A model generated the notes under the pieces. The model worked only from the letters and a program-made list of their open reading frames with translations, did no database searches and was not told the DNA's origin. Shown one piece after another: positions 5,012 to 12,321 of a DNA stretch of 12,321 nucleotides (positions within the stretch are counted from its first letter, which is position 1; the number at the start of each line of letters is the position of its first letter). The position numbers and the translations under genes are program-made. The DNA is from Methanospirillum hungatei (GTDB lineage Archaea > Halobacteriota > Methanomicrobia > Methanomicrobiales > Methanospirillaceae), in the NCBI RefSeq assembly GCF_020216685.1, contig NZ_JAIWNS010000087.1, positions 1-12,321 on the forward strand. Direction: 5' to 3'.

Positions 5012-6334
5012 TCAGATATCTTTCTCAGAGAACCTTATTGTTCCATCGGGGCAGATGATCTCAAATCTTGCCCCTTCATTGAAAACACCAGTCTCTTCGA
5101 TCATGATACCGGTGATGGAGAGTATTTCACGTGAAAGAAATAATCCCTGGCCGGTATTCTTTCCATACTGATACTGGAATATCTTTTTCTTTTCGTCTGA
5201 CTCTATACCTGATCCATCGTCTTCGCAGATGATTCGGAAGGTCCCGTTATCTCTCTCAAACCTGATACATATCTTTGAGATCTTCCCACCATATCTGACT
5301 GCATTCTCTATGAGATTTGAAAAGACCTTTTCAATGAGGGGATCTGCATATATTTCCAGATCTTCAGGAATCTGGTTTTCCAGATGAACATGATGTAATG
5401 AAGTATGCTTCAGGGATTTCGAGACAAGATTCTTGCAGTTATGCCATATCGGGGATTTTATTCCGATCTCCTGATATTCCTTGGTGAATTTCACCGTATT
5501 GACTGTCTGTCCAAGAATTCCCACGGCTTTGTCAATATAAGACCATGCCAGATCAGGATTTTCTTCCCGGTCCATGGTCGCCAGCTCCAGATATCCCTGT
5601 AGTGAGTTGAGCTGATTTAAGAGGTCATGCCTGGTGATACTTGCCATCAGTTGTAGTTTCTTATTTGCATTCCCAAGCGCCGTCTCAACCATCCGTCTCT
5701 CATGGTTCTCGACTGAGAGGTCATGGTTACTTTTTTGTAATTCTTCAAGGGTCTTCTGCATCTGGTCATTCAGATAATGAAGTTTCTCCTGGGCTACCTG
5801 CAGATCTGAATTGTTCTTAATCGCCACCTCATAGGTTGAGAGGAGAATGTTTATGATCTGCAGACGGGTGGCGGTAATGGTATATGATCGATCAGAAAAG
5901 ATTACATTCAGTGGTGTTGGTCGATCATTCGGGTCTGGTTTATTAATGGCTTGCAGAATGCTTGCAATGCGGGTGTGGATAACTTCGGGTGTGTAGGGTT
6001 TGATGATAAAATTATCTGCGCCAGCTTCCAGACCCTTGATGACATCCACCGGATTGAAAAGATGGGTGACCAGTATGACTGGTATATCTGATGTCGCAGG
6101 ATCATTTTTTATTGCTGAACAGAGTTCATACCCGTCCATTTCAGGCATCATGACATCAGTCAGTATAAGATAGGGTCGGCTTTTGCTAATAGAGATGAGC
6201 GCCTCCTTCCCGTTGGTAGCAATGGTTACCGGATAGCCCTCTTTTTCGAGGACATAACGCAGATACTCGCCTTGTGTCCGGTTATCCTCTACCACGAGTA
6301 TGGGAACCGATGAGTTTTGAACCATTTCAGCCAT
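5012..6334 (-). CDS. Response-regulator receiver / histidine kinase hybrid (REC-coiled coil-HK)
   Basis: The 440-residue protein is soluble with no membrane segment. Residues 10-130 form a CheY-like REC domain: acidic pair E16-D17, phospho-acceptor D60 in LTDVMMPEMDG, K112 in FIIKPYTP. Residues 140-230 look helical, with likely coiled coil from about 175 (IKNNSDLQVAQEKLHYLNDQMQ...). The H-box is ASITRHDLLNQLNSLQGYLEL with H236. The ATPase domain has an N-box NLIENAVRYG (340-349), G1 DDGSGIESDEKKKIF (372-386) and G2 GKNTGQGLFLSREI (391-404). The RHDLLNQL H-box is common in methanogen kinases. The start at 6334 follows a weak AGGA; Met4 (6325) is an alternative. It lies 97 nt downstream of the hybrid cheA with no strong terminator between, so it may be co-transcribed. 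Inference: its REC is a plausible phosphate acceptor of that CheA, which would let CheA control a second kinase. No DNA-binding or enzymatic output domain is fused. Confidence 0.9.
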   Translation of the reverse strand: MAEMVQNSSVPILVVEDNRTQGEYLRYVLEKEGYPVTIATNGKEALISISKSRPYLILTDVMMPEMDGYELCSAIKNDPATSDIPVILVTHLFNPVDVIKGLEAGADNFIIKPYTPEVIHTRIASILQAINKPDPNDRPTPLNVIFSDRSYTITATRLQIINILLSTYEVAIKNNSDLQVAQEKLHYLNDQMQKTLEELQKSNHDLSVENHERRMVETALGNANKKLQLMASITRHDLLNQLNSLQGYLELATMDREENPDLAWSYIDKAVGILGQTVNTVKFTKEYQEIGIKSPIWHNCKNLVSKSLKHTSLHHVHLENQIPEDLEIYADPLIEKVFSNLIENAVRYGGKISKICIRFERDNGTFRIICEDDGSGIESDEKKKIFQYQYGKNTGQGLFLSREILSITGIMIEETGVFNEGARFEIICPDGTIRFSEKDI

Positions 6335-6431
6335 ATCTATCCTGAAATCAGACCATTCCGGTCACAGACTATGATCATGATTGCATTATTATTGTGTACT
6401 AATAGATGCAACCCTGTATGAACTTTAGGAT

Positions 6432-8831
6432 TTATGCTAATAATCCTTTCACCGTCCTGACCAGTTCACTTCGTTCAAATGTACCTTTCAGAATGTACGC
6501 ATTAGCCCCTGATGAGAGCCCGTGCTCCCGATCTTCCCGTGAATCAAGTGCGGTGACCAGAACAACCGGCAGATGGGAGAGCCGTTCATCATTACGAATC
6601 TTCTCGGTGAGGGAAAAACCGTTCATCCTGGGCATATCCACATCAGAGACAACGATATCCACCTCTTCTTCTAGAAGTATGCTGAAAGCCTCCATCCCGT
6701 CACTGGCAGTTGTCACCTGAAATCCGGCATTCTCAAGGGTCCTGCGTAAGAGTGCCCGGGAATTTACCGAGTCTTCAACAATAAGGACCTTTCCGGAGGT
6801 CTTTCTTGGCGGCAGGGGGGCAGGTGCCTGGCCTGATAACCGAAGCCCTTCCTGGATCAGTTCGGGAGGGTCAAGGACCAGTGCAAGTTTTCCATCTCCA
6901 AGGACGGCAGCTCCTGTAATCTTCTTTACTCTGCGTAATTGTGTTCCAAGCGGGCGTACAACAATCTCCTGAACCTGTATTACTTCATCTACGGCGTATG
7001 CAATTTTTCCTGCACCATACGCAACAATCAGTACCGGGATCTCTTTGGATGGGTCATCTGTCCCGAAATCCAAAACCTTCAACGCTTCTGACAATCTGAT
7101 TATCGGGAGCATCTCTCCCTTATAGTGGATCATCTGTCTGACGTTCTTTTTGCGCTCCTGATCCGGCGGCACCCTGATAACCTGGAGGATCTGTTGGACC
7201 GGTACGACATAATGCGATGTACCGCTCCTGATAACCAGTCCCCGCAGGGTTGCAAGTCGGATCGGGAGAATGAGTGAGAAAGTAGTTCCTTTCCCTTTTT
7301 CAGAAGTAACCAGGACCTCTCCTCCCATACGGGTGATGGTATCTTCGACGATGGCAAGACCAAGGCCCCGTCCGGAGAGGTCGGTGATCATCGGACTGGT
7401 GGTAAGACCTGACTTAAAAATGAGCCAGATTGCCTCATCATCATCAATGGTGGTTCCTTCTTCATCGGAGAGCAGCCCTTTTTCAATGGCCGTCTTTTTG
7501 ATTTTTTCACGGTCAACTCCCCTGCCATCATCAGAGAGGGTAATTTCAACTTTACTACCAGAATGAGCAGTAATTTTAATCCGGATCTGACCCCGTGGCG
7601 GTTTTCCGAGCGCTTCCCGTTCATCAGGATATTCAATGCCATGATCAACACTGTTATTGATAAGATGCATCAGGGGAACTTTCAGCATATCCAGTAGACG
7701 ACGGTCCATCTCTATCTCGCCACCCTCGGTCTTGAGATCAACTTCTTTTCCAAGACCCCGTGAACTCTCACGCACCTGTCCGGATATCGGGATAAGAATG
7801 CTTGACACGGGGACAAGAACCGCATCATGGATAAGATCAGCGATCTCGGTCGTGCTGGCTTCAAGGGCTGACCGGTCAAGGTCGGTTGCATGAATATGTG
7901 CAGCTAGGTCATGCTGCAGGTTGGTTACAAACTCCCGGTCATATTCCAGAAAATCACAGACCCGTTCAAGAAATAACAAGAGTTCTGGCGGAAGGGATGT
8001 CCGGTTCAACCCGTACATGGCATCCCTGATAAGATGCATATCATTAAACACAAGGCTGTGATTCCATCTCCAGAGAGAAAATCTGCTTATCATCTCCTCA
8101 AGTTCCTGCATCCGGTGAGTAAGAAAGAGGCGTGTCGAGAGGAGATTATCAGATCCGATAATCAGACGATCAAGTTTTTTCGCCGCTATCCGGACGGTGC
8201 CGGAATCGGATGCAGGAGGGCCATGGTAGGTATCACTCCCATACTGTGCATATGAATGAAGGGCTGGTTTTACTTCAAGAAATGTACTGGGGGCAGCAAA
8301 TGCAGCCGGATCAGGATTCAAAGGAATAACCGGCTTTTTCTCTTCACTTCCCGACCCCCGAACCGAGGAGGCCTGAAAAAAAGGTCCCTCTTCAGTCTGA
8401 ACGGGAACTGATTCATCACTCTTTTCTGTCGGCTTTCGTTCTGCAAGTGATGCCCGTAGTCTTTGGATGACATCAACCGGCTGTGGACTTTTTCTCTCTC
8501 CTTCTGAGAGGAAGTTTCTGATACTTTTTACCGCATCATGAAAGAGATCAAACTCTGCTGCAGAGGCAAAAAACTCCTCTCTCTTCATTAAGGAGAAGAT
8601 ATTCTCCAGATTCAGACAAACCGATTCTATCTCACGCAGATTCACCGCCCGGGCTGCACCTTTCAGACTGTGTGTCTTTCTGAACACTTCTTCTATGAGG
8701 AAAGGTTCAGGATGATCCTCAGCCTGCTCCAGCTTTATCAGTCCGTCAGTAATACCGGTGAGCAGTTCTTCTGCATCCTCCCGGAATGTTGCCAGGAGGA
8801 TTGCATAAAACTCATCATCTGAATCTGTCAT
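6432..8831 (-). CDS. cheA: Hybrid CheA histidine kinase with C-terminal receiver (FrzE/WspE-like)
   Basis: The 799-residue protein has these domains in order: HPt with H54 in RKTHSLKGAARAVN (about 5-108); a low-complexity linker (110-205) with no recognisable CheY-binding P2 domain; dimerisation helices (about 211-330); HATPase with N-box HLINNSVDHGIE (389-400), G1 SDDGRGVD (433-440) and G2 GRGLGLAIV (487-495); CheW-like regulatory domain (about 525-660); REC with phospho-acceptor D730 in VVSDVDMPRMNG, acidic pair E686-D687 and K782 in YILKGTF. Family knowledge: receptors and CheW control autophosphorylation of the HPt His, and the fused REC is an internal phosphate acceptor, output or sink. 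The HPt-kinase-CheW-REC order without P2 is typical of alternative chemosensory pathways. The start lies 8 nt after the receptor stop and has no ribosome binding site of its own, implying translation coupled to the receptor. Confidence 0.95.
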   Translation of the reverse strand: MTDSDDEFYAILLATFREDAEELLTGITDGLIKLEQAEDHPEPFLIEEVFRKTHSLKGAARAVNLREIESVCLNLENIFSLMKREEFFASAAEFDLFHDAVKSIRNFLSEGERKSPQPVDVIQRLRASLAERKPTEKSDESVPVQTEEGPFFQASSVRGSGSEEKKPVIPLNPDPAAFAAPSTFLEVKPALHSYAQYGSDTYHGPPASDSGTVRIAAKKLDRLIIGSDNLLSTRLFLTHRMQELEEMISRFSLWRWNHSLVFNDMHLIRDAMYGLNRTSLPPELLLFLERVCDFLEYDREFVTNLQHDLAAHIHATDLDRSALEASTTEIADLIHDAVLVPVSSILIPISGQVRESSRGLGKEVDLKTEGGEIEMDRRLLDMLKVPLMHLINNSVDHGIEYPDEREALGKPPRGQIRIKITAHSGSKVEITLSDDGRGVDREKIKKTAIEKGLLSDEEGTTIDDDEAIWLIFKSGLTTSPMITDLSGRGLGLAIVEDTITRMGGEVLVTSEKGKGTTFSLILPIRLATLRGLVIRSGTSHYVVPVQQILQVIRVPPDQERKKNVRQMIHYKGEMLPIIRLSEALKVLDFGTDDPSKEIPVLIVAYGAGKIAYAVDEVIQVQEIVVRPLGTQLRRVKKITGAAVLGDGKLALVLDPPELIQEGLRLSGQAPAPLPPRKTSGKVLIVEDSVNSRALLRRTLENAGFQVTTASDGMEAFSILLEEEVDIVVSDVDMPRMNGFSLTEKIRNDERLSHLPVVLVTALDSREDREHGLSSGANAYILKGTFERSELVRTVKGLLA

Positions 8832-8839
8832 GAAGGAGG
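8832..8839 (-). promoter_or_regulatory. Anti-Shine-Dalgarno-like intercistronic spacer between receptor and CheA
   Basis: On the minus strand the whole spacer between the receptor stop (TAA) and the cheA ATG is CCTCCTTC. CCTCCTT is the exact complement of AAGGAGG in the receptor's own ribosome binding site (11232-11240). It resembles the 3' end of 16S rRNA and does not resemble a ribosome binding site. It may matter for reinitiation or RNA folding; no function is proven. Confidence 0.3.
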
Positions 8840-11227
8840 TTATACCTGGTACTGGAGAGTAATCTTCTTAAGTTTGATACCCAGTTCATGCAAGTCTTCT
8901 GCGGTTTTTTCTGCTTTATGGGTGATTTCGAGATTCTTTTGTGCAGCATTCCTGATGTTTTCAATCGCTTCTGATATCTGGTCCATACCGGCTACCTGGT
9001 CCTGTATGGATGTGGTAATCTCAATCGCCTCATGTGAAGAATCTGCAATTGACCTCGTCAACACTTCAATGGCTTTTCGTGCATCAGTTGTCAGCCTGAC
9101 TGCATCAGCAACTGTATTTGATCCACGCTCGGCTGATACCACGGTGGATGAAACCCCACGCTGGATATCGGTCAGGATAGTTCTGATCGTACCGGTTGCC
9201 TGCTTTGACTGCTGGGCGAGATTATGAATTTCATGAGCAACCACAGCGAACCCTTTCCCAAAGTCTCCGGCCTTTGCTGCTTCTATGGAGGCATTTACGG
9301 CAAGAAGGTTGGACTGCTCTGAAATGTCAGTGACGGTTGCGATAATCTCTCCGATAGCCTGGCTCTGCTCGGAAAGTTTCACAACATTCATACTGATCAT
9401 GTCCATCTGGCGCTGGATATGATTCATTCCGTCAAGGATCTCCTGAACCGACTGCTGACCTGTCTCTGAAACCTCGATGGCCTTCATCGCCTTTTCTGAC
9501 ATTGACTTTGTTTTCAGGTTGACAAGATCGGTCTTCTTTCTGACCGTCTCTACCGTGTCAGAAGTTTCATTAACGGTATTTGCCGTCTGACTGCTTGCAG
9601 AAGAGAGCTGGGATGTGACGGTCAGAATTTCGCTGGATGCAACTGACAGCACTGATACCCCCTCAAAGAGTTCCTCGGTTATCAGTTTCATGAGTCGTGA
9701 GAGTTCGATACCGATGGTGTTTAGTGCATCCCGATATGCCACAAATTCCCCTGCAACCGGGATCTTCTCATCAAACCGTGCGGTAAAGTCACCAGAGGCA
9801 TAACAGCCTGCAAGACGCATGGCTTCATTGACCGGTTCTGTAATCGTCTCAAGGGTTTTATTAAATCCGGCAATAATTCTCCGGTATCCGCCACGGAACG
9901 CCTTCTCATCACCACGTATGGAGAGATCTCCGGCCCGTGCTGCATCAGTAAGTTTTATAGTCTCTTTATGCAGGTGATCAAAGGACTCAACCAGGAGCTG
10001 CAGGGATGGACGGATCTGGTCCAGTTCATCGACCGGCCCGGTAAACTCCTGGATGTATTCACCATTTGCAATCTTGACAATATTTCCAACAACATTTATC
10101 TGTAAGTCATCGGCAAATTCGTCCATCGTGGTAGCCATGATACCGATCTCATCCTTTCTTTTGATGTTCAGTCTGGCTGATAAATGACCATTTCTGAGTT
10201 CTTTGATCATGACGACGACCTGCTGGAGGGGGCCTGCAATTGACTGTCCAAAGAGGATGGCTATGACAGCACCGATGACGATGGATGCTATAACAATGGC
10301 AAGGATGGTATTTCTGATAGTGTTAATCGGACCATCAAAATCTGACATTTCCGCCCGCGATACAATGTACCAGTCAAGGGGCTCAAAATAGGTATATGCA
10401 TCTAGGATAGTAGTTCCGTTTACCTGATGGATGATGGCCCCTTCCTTCTTCTCCATCATCTCCTTGACATATTCCATGTCAGACCAGTTTACATTTTCAA
10501 GCGTCGGATGGACAAGGACCATTCCATTCCCGTCAAGAACGTACATGTATCCATTCTTACCGACTACCGTATCACGGATACTCTTTTTTACGACATCTAG
10601 GGTCTGTTCTTCCTCAGTCCCGACAAATAAAACCCCGATGACCGTGCCGTTCCGGTCCCTGATCGGCTCATATACAGTCACATAATTGACTCCGAACAGA
10701 TCACGTCTGCCATAATAGGTTTCACCCTGCTTTACCGCGACTTCATAGACATTATCAGTCAGGTGGGTCCCGACTGCACGTTCCCCATCGGTCCCTTTGA
10801 CATTTGTGGATATTCTGACGGCGTACGTGTTATTATAGACCTGAAAGACCGTTGCCGCTCCGCCGACCAGATCCCTGACCCCGTCTACAATCTCAAAATT
10901 ATCATTGACAACAAACTGTTTTCCGTTTTTGTCAATAAGGGTCATATTATTATTGATAATTTCGGGCGTCCCTTTCGCGTAAAAGTTCTGCCGCAGCACA
11001 TTCAGGTCACTGTTAACTTTATTCCTCGTAAGTTTGTAGACATCATTGGTCCATCCTTTCATATCCTGGACCTGTGTTTCGAGCAAAGTTTCAATCTGCT
11101 CGTTAATTACATTGACAGAACTGGAATATGATATCAGTCCCAGGAGTAATGTCGGGATAATTGCAAGAAATAGTGATATTACAAGAATTTTAGTTCCAAC
11201 TTTCATATCCGAAAAGAACTGGATCAT
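8840..11227 (-). CDS. Methyl-accepting chemotaxis protein with extracellular Cache sensor and HAMP array
   Basis: The 795-residue receptor starts at the ATG 4 nt after AAAAGGAGG; the longer frame to 11275 is rejected because its first 16 residues only read through the leader. TM1 is about 13-33. The extracellular part (34-305) looks like a Cache_3-Cache_2 type sensor: [22 protein letters not shown] and [10 protein letters not shown], then [19 protein letters not shown]2 is about 306-327. A HAMP domain follows (328-380), then apparently further HAMP-like repeats to about 514 ([19 protein letters not shown]). The signalling hairpin has its conserved tip in [42 protein letters not shown] (about 637-678). 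Family knowledge: Cache domains bind small molecules such as organic acids or amino acids. No C-terminal NWETF-type CheR tether is present. The gene lies 87 nt after the CheW gene; TAATATTTA near 11287-11296 could be a weak internal promoter. The ligand is unknown. Confidence 0.94.
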   Translation of the reverse strand: MIQFFSDMKVGTKILVISLFLAIIPTLLLGLISYSSSVNVINEQIETLLETQVQDMKGWTNDVYKLTRNKVNSDLNVLRQNFYAKGTPEIINNNMTLIDKNGKQFVVNDNFEIVDGVRDLVGGAATVFQVYNNTYAVRISTNVKGTDGERAVGTHLTDNVYEVAVKQGETYYGRRDLFGVNYVTVYEPIRDRNGTVIGVLFVGTEEEQTLDVVKKSIRDTVVGKNGYMYVLDGNGMVLVHPTLENVNWSDMEYVKEMMEKKEGAIIHQVNGTTILDAYTYFEPLDWYIVSRAEMSDFDGPINTIRNTILAIVIASIVIGAVIAILFGQSIAGPLQQVVVMIKELRNGHLSARLNIKRKDEIGIMATTMDEFADDLQINVVGNIVKIANGEYIQEFTGPVDELDQIRPSLQLLVESFDHLHKETIKLTDAARAGDLSIRGDEKAFRGGYRRIIAGFNKTLETITEPVNEAMRLAGCYASGDFTARFDEKIPVAGEFVAYRDALNTIGIELSRLMKLITEELFEGVSVLSVASSEILTVTSQLSSASSQTANTVNETSDTVETVRKKTDLVNLKTKSMSEKAMKAIEVSETGQQSVQEILDGMNHIQRQMDMISMNVVKLSEQSQAIGEIIATVTDISEQSNLLAVNASIEAAKAGDFGKGFAVVAHEIHNLAQQSKQATGTIRTILTDIQRGVSSTVVSAERGSNTVADAVRLTTDARKAIEVLTRSIADSSHEAIEITTSIQDQVAGMDQISEAIENIRNAAQKNLEITHKAEKTAEDLHELGIKLKKITLQYQV

Positions 11228-11231
11228 ACTG

Positions 11232-11240
11232 CCTCCTTTT
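11232..11240 (-). promoter_or_regulatory. Ribosome binding site of the receptor gene
   Basis: AAAAGGAGG on the minus strand lies 4 nt upstream of the ATG at 11227. It sets the start and argues against the in-frame upstream ATG at 11275. Confidence 0.8.
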
Positions 11241-11314
11241 TGCGGCGGACTGTTCCATGGTTCATACTGTACCATTCCTGATACGAGTAAATATTACCCG
11301 TGATGTGATCTGTG

Positions 11315-12319
11315 TCAGGTTTCTGTGTCATCGATTATCATCCTGGGATCCGTCAATAATGCCTGTACATTCAGTACATGAAGGGAATCGATAGTTCCAC
11401 AAATGTAGTTCTGCCATGCTGTTTGTTCTCTCCTGACTGTCCTGACAATATCTCCGGTCTTGAGTGTGCCAATACCGGTTATCTGATCTGCCAGGAGCCC
11501 GAAGGTAAGATTTCCGTCGGTTAGGACAATAACCCGGTTCAGATCGGTCAGTCCCTTCTCTGGTATGGAGAGCAGAGCCCTGAGATCTACAAGTGAGATG
11601 ATCTCACCCCTGACAGAACATATCCCTGCTATAAAATCGGGTGTCCCGGGGACCGGGGTGATCTCTGATGTCTGGATCACCTCCCTGATGTATTTCATGT
11701 CCACTGCATACTCCTGGTACATCAGGTTAAACCGGATCACCTCGATTACCGGAGGCCGTTTCACCTCTTCTTTTGGTAATGCAAGTTGCTCTGCACGCTC
11801 TTTCAACACCCGGTCAATTTCCTGGTAATCGCGCACTGATGAAACCGGGGGGGTATCATCACCACCCGTGTGGTCAGAAAGAATGTCAATAAGCCTTGTT
11901 TGGCCAATTAATCCATAATCCAGGAATTCAATGAGATCAAAAATGACTATCAGGTCTGATCTGATGATCCGAATCCCGGGAATGATTGTCTGCAGATGTT
12001 CATTCATAAACCGGTCTTCAGGTTCCAGATCCCCACCCTGAATAACATATGTCTCATCTACCCAGAGAGCAACATTTTCAAGTCCTTTTCTGACGATAAT
12101 GAGATTATCTGAAGGGAGGGGAGGGCGCTCTTTATATCCGAACAGTTCCCGTATCGAATAGACCTCTAATATCTCTCCATGAAGGTTAATCGTGCCGGCT
12201 TTTCCTTTCCCATTCCTGTTTTCTGTGTTGATACTCACCATCCTGATCATGAAGATTGCATCTGTAAACGGTATCCCGCATCTGATATGCCTGATAGAAA
12301 AGAACAGGTAATGATCCAT
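11315..12319 (-). CDS. Tandem CheW-CheW coupling protein
   Basis: The 334-residue protein starts at an ATG 3 bases from the window edge; the frame is open at the edge, so a longer N-terminus cannot be excluded, though MDHYLFFSIRHIRCGIPF looks like a natural first CheW strand. CheW domain 1 (about 1-135) is divergent: the usual RG of the binding loop is replaced in INLHGEILEVYSIRELFG. A charged linker follows, with VLKERAEQLALPKEE (171-185), of the kind often found before CheW domains. CheW domain 2 (about 190-325) is typical, with IREVIQ, TPVPGTPDFIAGICSVRGEIISLVDLRALL (221-250), LTFGLLADQI and a C-terminal FGLL/LNVQALL end. Family knowledge: CheW links receptors to CheA in arrays. Two domains in one chain could bridge two partners, a job done by two separate CheW proteins in Frz and Wsp systems. 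It is the first gene of the visible operon order, ahead of the receptor. Confidence 0.93.
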   Translation of the reverse strand: MDHYLFFSIRHIRCGIPFTDAIFMIRMVSINTENRNGKGKAGTINLHGEILEVYSIRELFGYKERPPLPSDNLIIVRKGLENVALWVDETYVIQGGDLEPEDRFMNEHLQTIIPGIRIIRSDLIVIFDLIEFLDYGLIGQTRLIDILSDHTGGDDTPPVSSVRDYQEIDRVLKERAEQLALPKEEVKRPPVIEVIRFNLMYQEYAVDMKYIREVIQTSEITPVPGTPDFIAGICSVRGEIISLVDLRALLSIPEKGLTDLNRVIVLTDGNLTFGLLADQITGIGTLKTGDIVRTVRREQTAWQNYICGTIDSLHVLNVQALLTDPRMIIDDTET

Positions 12320-12321
12320 GG

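Noticed and set aside
6371..6378. ATGATCAT palindrome upstream of the REC-kinase gene
   Set aside because: It is an 8-bp palindrome, common by chance, with no second copy to suggest an operator.
7270..7566. Plus-strand Ser-rich open frames across the CheA and receptor genes
   Set aside because: They are complementary-strand shadows with no start signals, overlapping conserved domains of clear minus-strand genes.
8833..8839. AAGGAGG on the plus strand as a ribosome binding site
   Set aside because: The plus-strand frames that follow are shadows of the receptor gene; the real genes here are on the minus strand.
11228..11275. 16-residue N-terminal extension of the receptor
   Set aside because: It translates the AAAAGGAGG site itself; the internal ATG is correctly spaced and precedes TM1 normally.

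Overview
The window looks like a piece of a methanogenic archaeal chromosome, most likely Methanospirillum or a close relative in the Methanomicrobiales. This is inferred from gene content and style and has not been checked by database search. The supporting signs are archaeal TATA-like elements about 45 nt upstream of starts, GGAGG-type ribosome binding sites, a histidine kinase with an RHDLLNQL-type H-box (common in that order), chemotaxis-type signalling genes, and exported repeat-rich proteins. There are no rRNA or tRNA genes, no CRISPR array and no recognisable insertion sequence.

Left part (1-3559), secreted proteins. The window opens inside a plus-strand subtilisin-family (S8) protease. 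The segment holds the catalytic-Ser motif, a 54-bp-repeat Pro/Thr linker and a Cys-rich C-terminal domain resembling a pre-peptidase C-terminal domain. A 574-bp stretch without a convincing gene follows, and it carries an A18 tract. Convergent to the protease is a minus-strand secreted protein built from two near-duplicate von Willebrand factor A modules.

Middle part (3605-5011), small genes. Divergent from the VWA gene is an overlapping HEPN / minimal nucleotidyltransferase pair (HI0074/HI0073 type). It has intact RX4HXY and GSX10DXD motifs, so it is a candidate toxin-antitoxin module. It faces a 149-residue conserved-looking unknown protein on the minus strand. Both convergent genes end in five lysines encoded by A16 or A17 tracts. 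An 8-bp inverted repeat lies between the tracts, making the junction nearly symmetric, so each T-tract sits where it could terminate the opposing gene.

Right part (5012-12321), a signalling cluster on the minus strand. In transcription order it encodes a tandem CheW-CheW scaffold, a two-TM Cache chemoreceptor with a HAMP array, a hybrid CheA (HPt, kinase, CheW, REC) and a REC-histidine kinase. The architecture resembles Frz/Wsp-type alternative pathways more than flagellar or archaellar chemotaxis. There is no separate CheY, CheB or CheR in the window. The likely flow is: receptor senses an external ligand, CheW2 couples it to CheA, CheA phosphorylates its own REC, and possibly the REC of the downstream kinase. 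The output is unknown.
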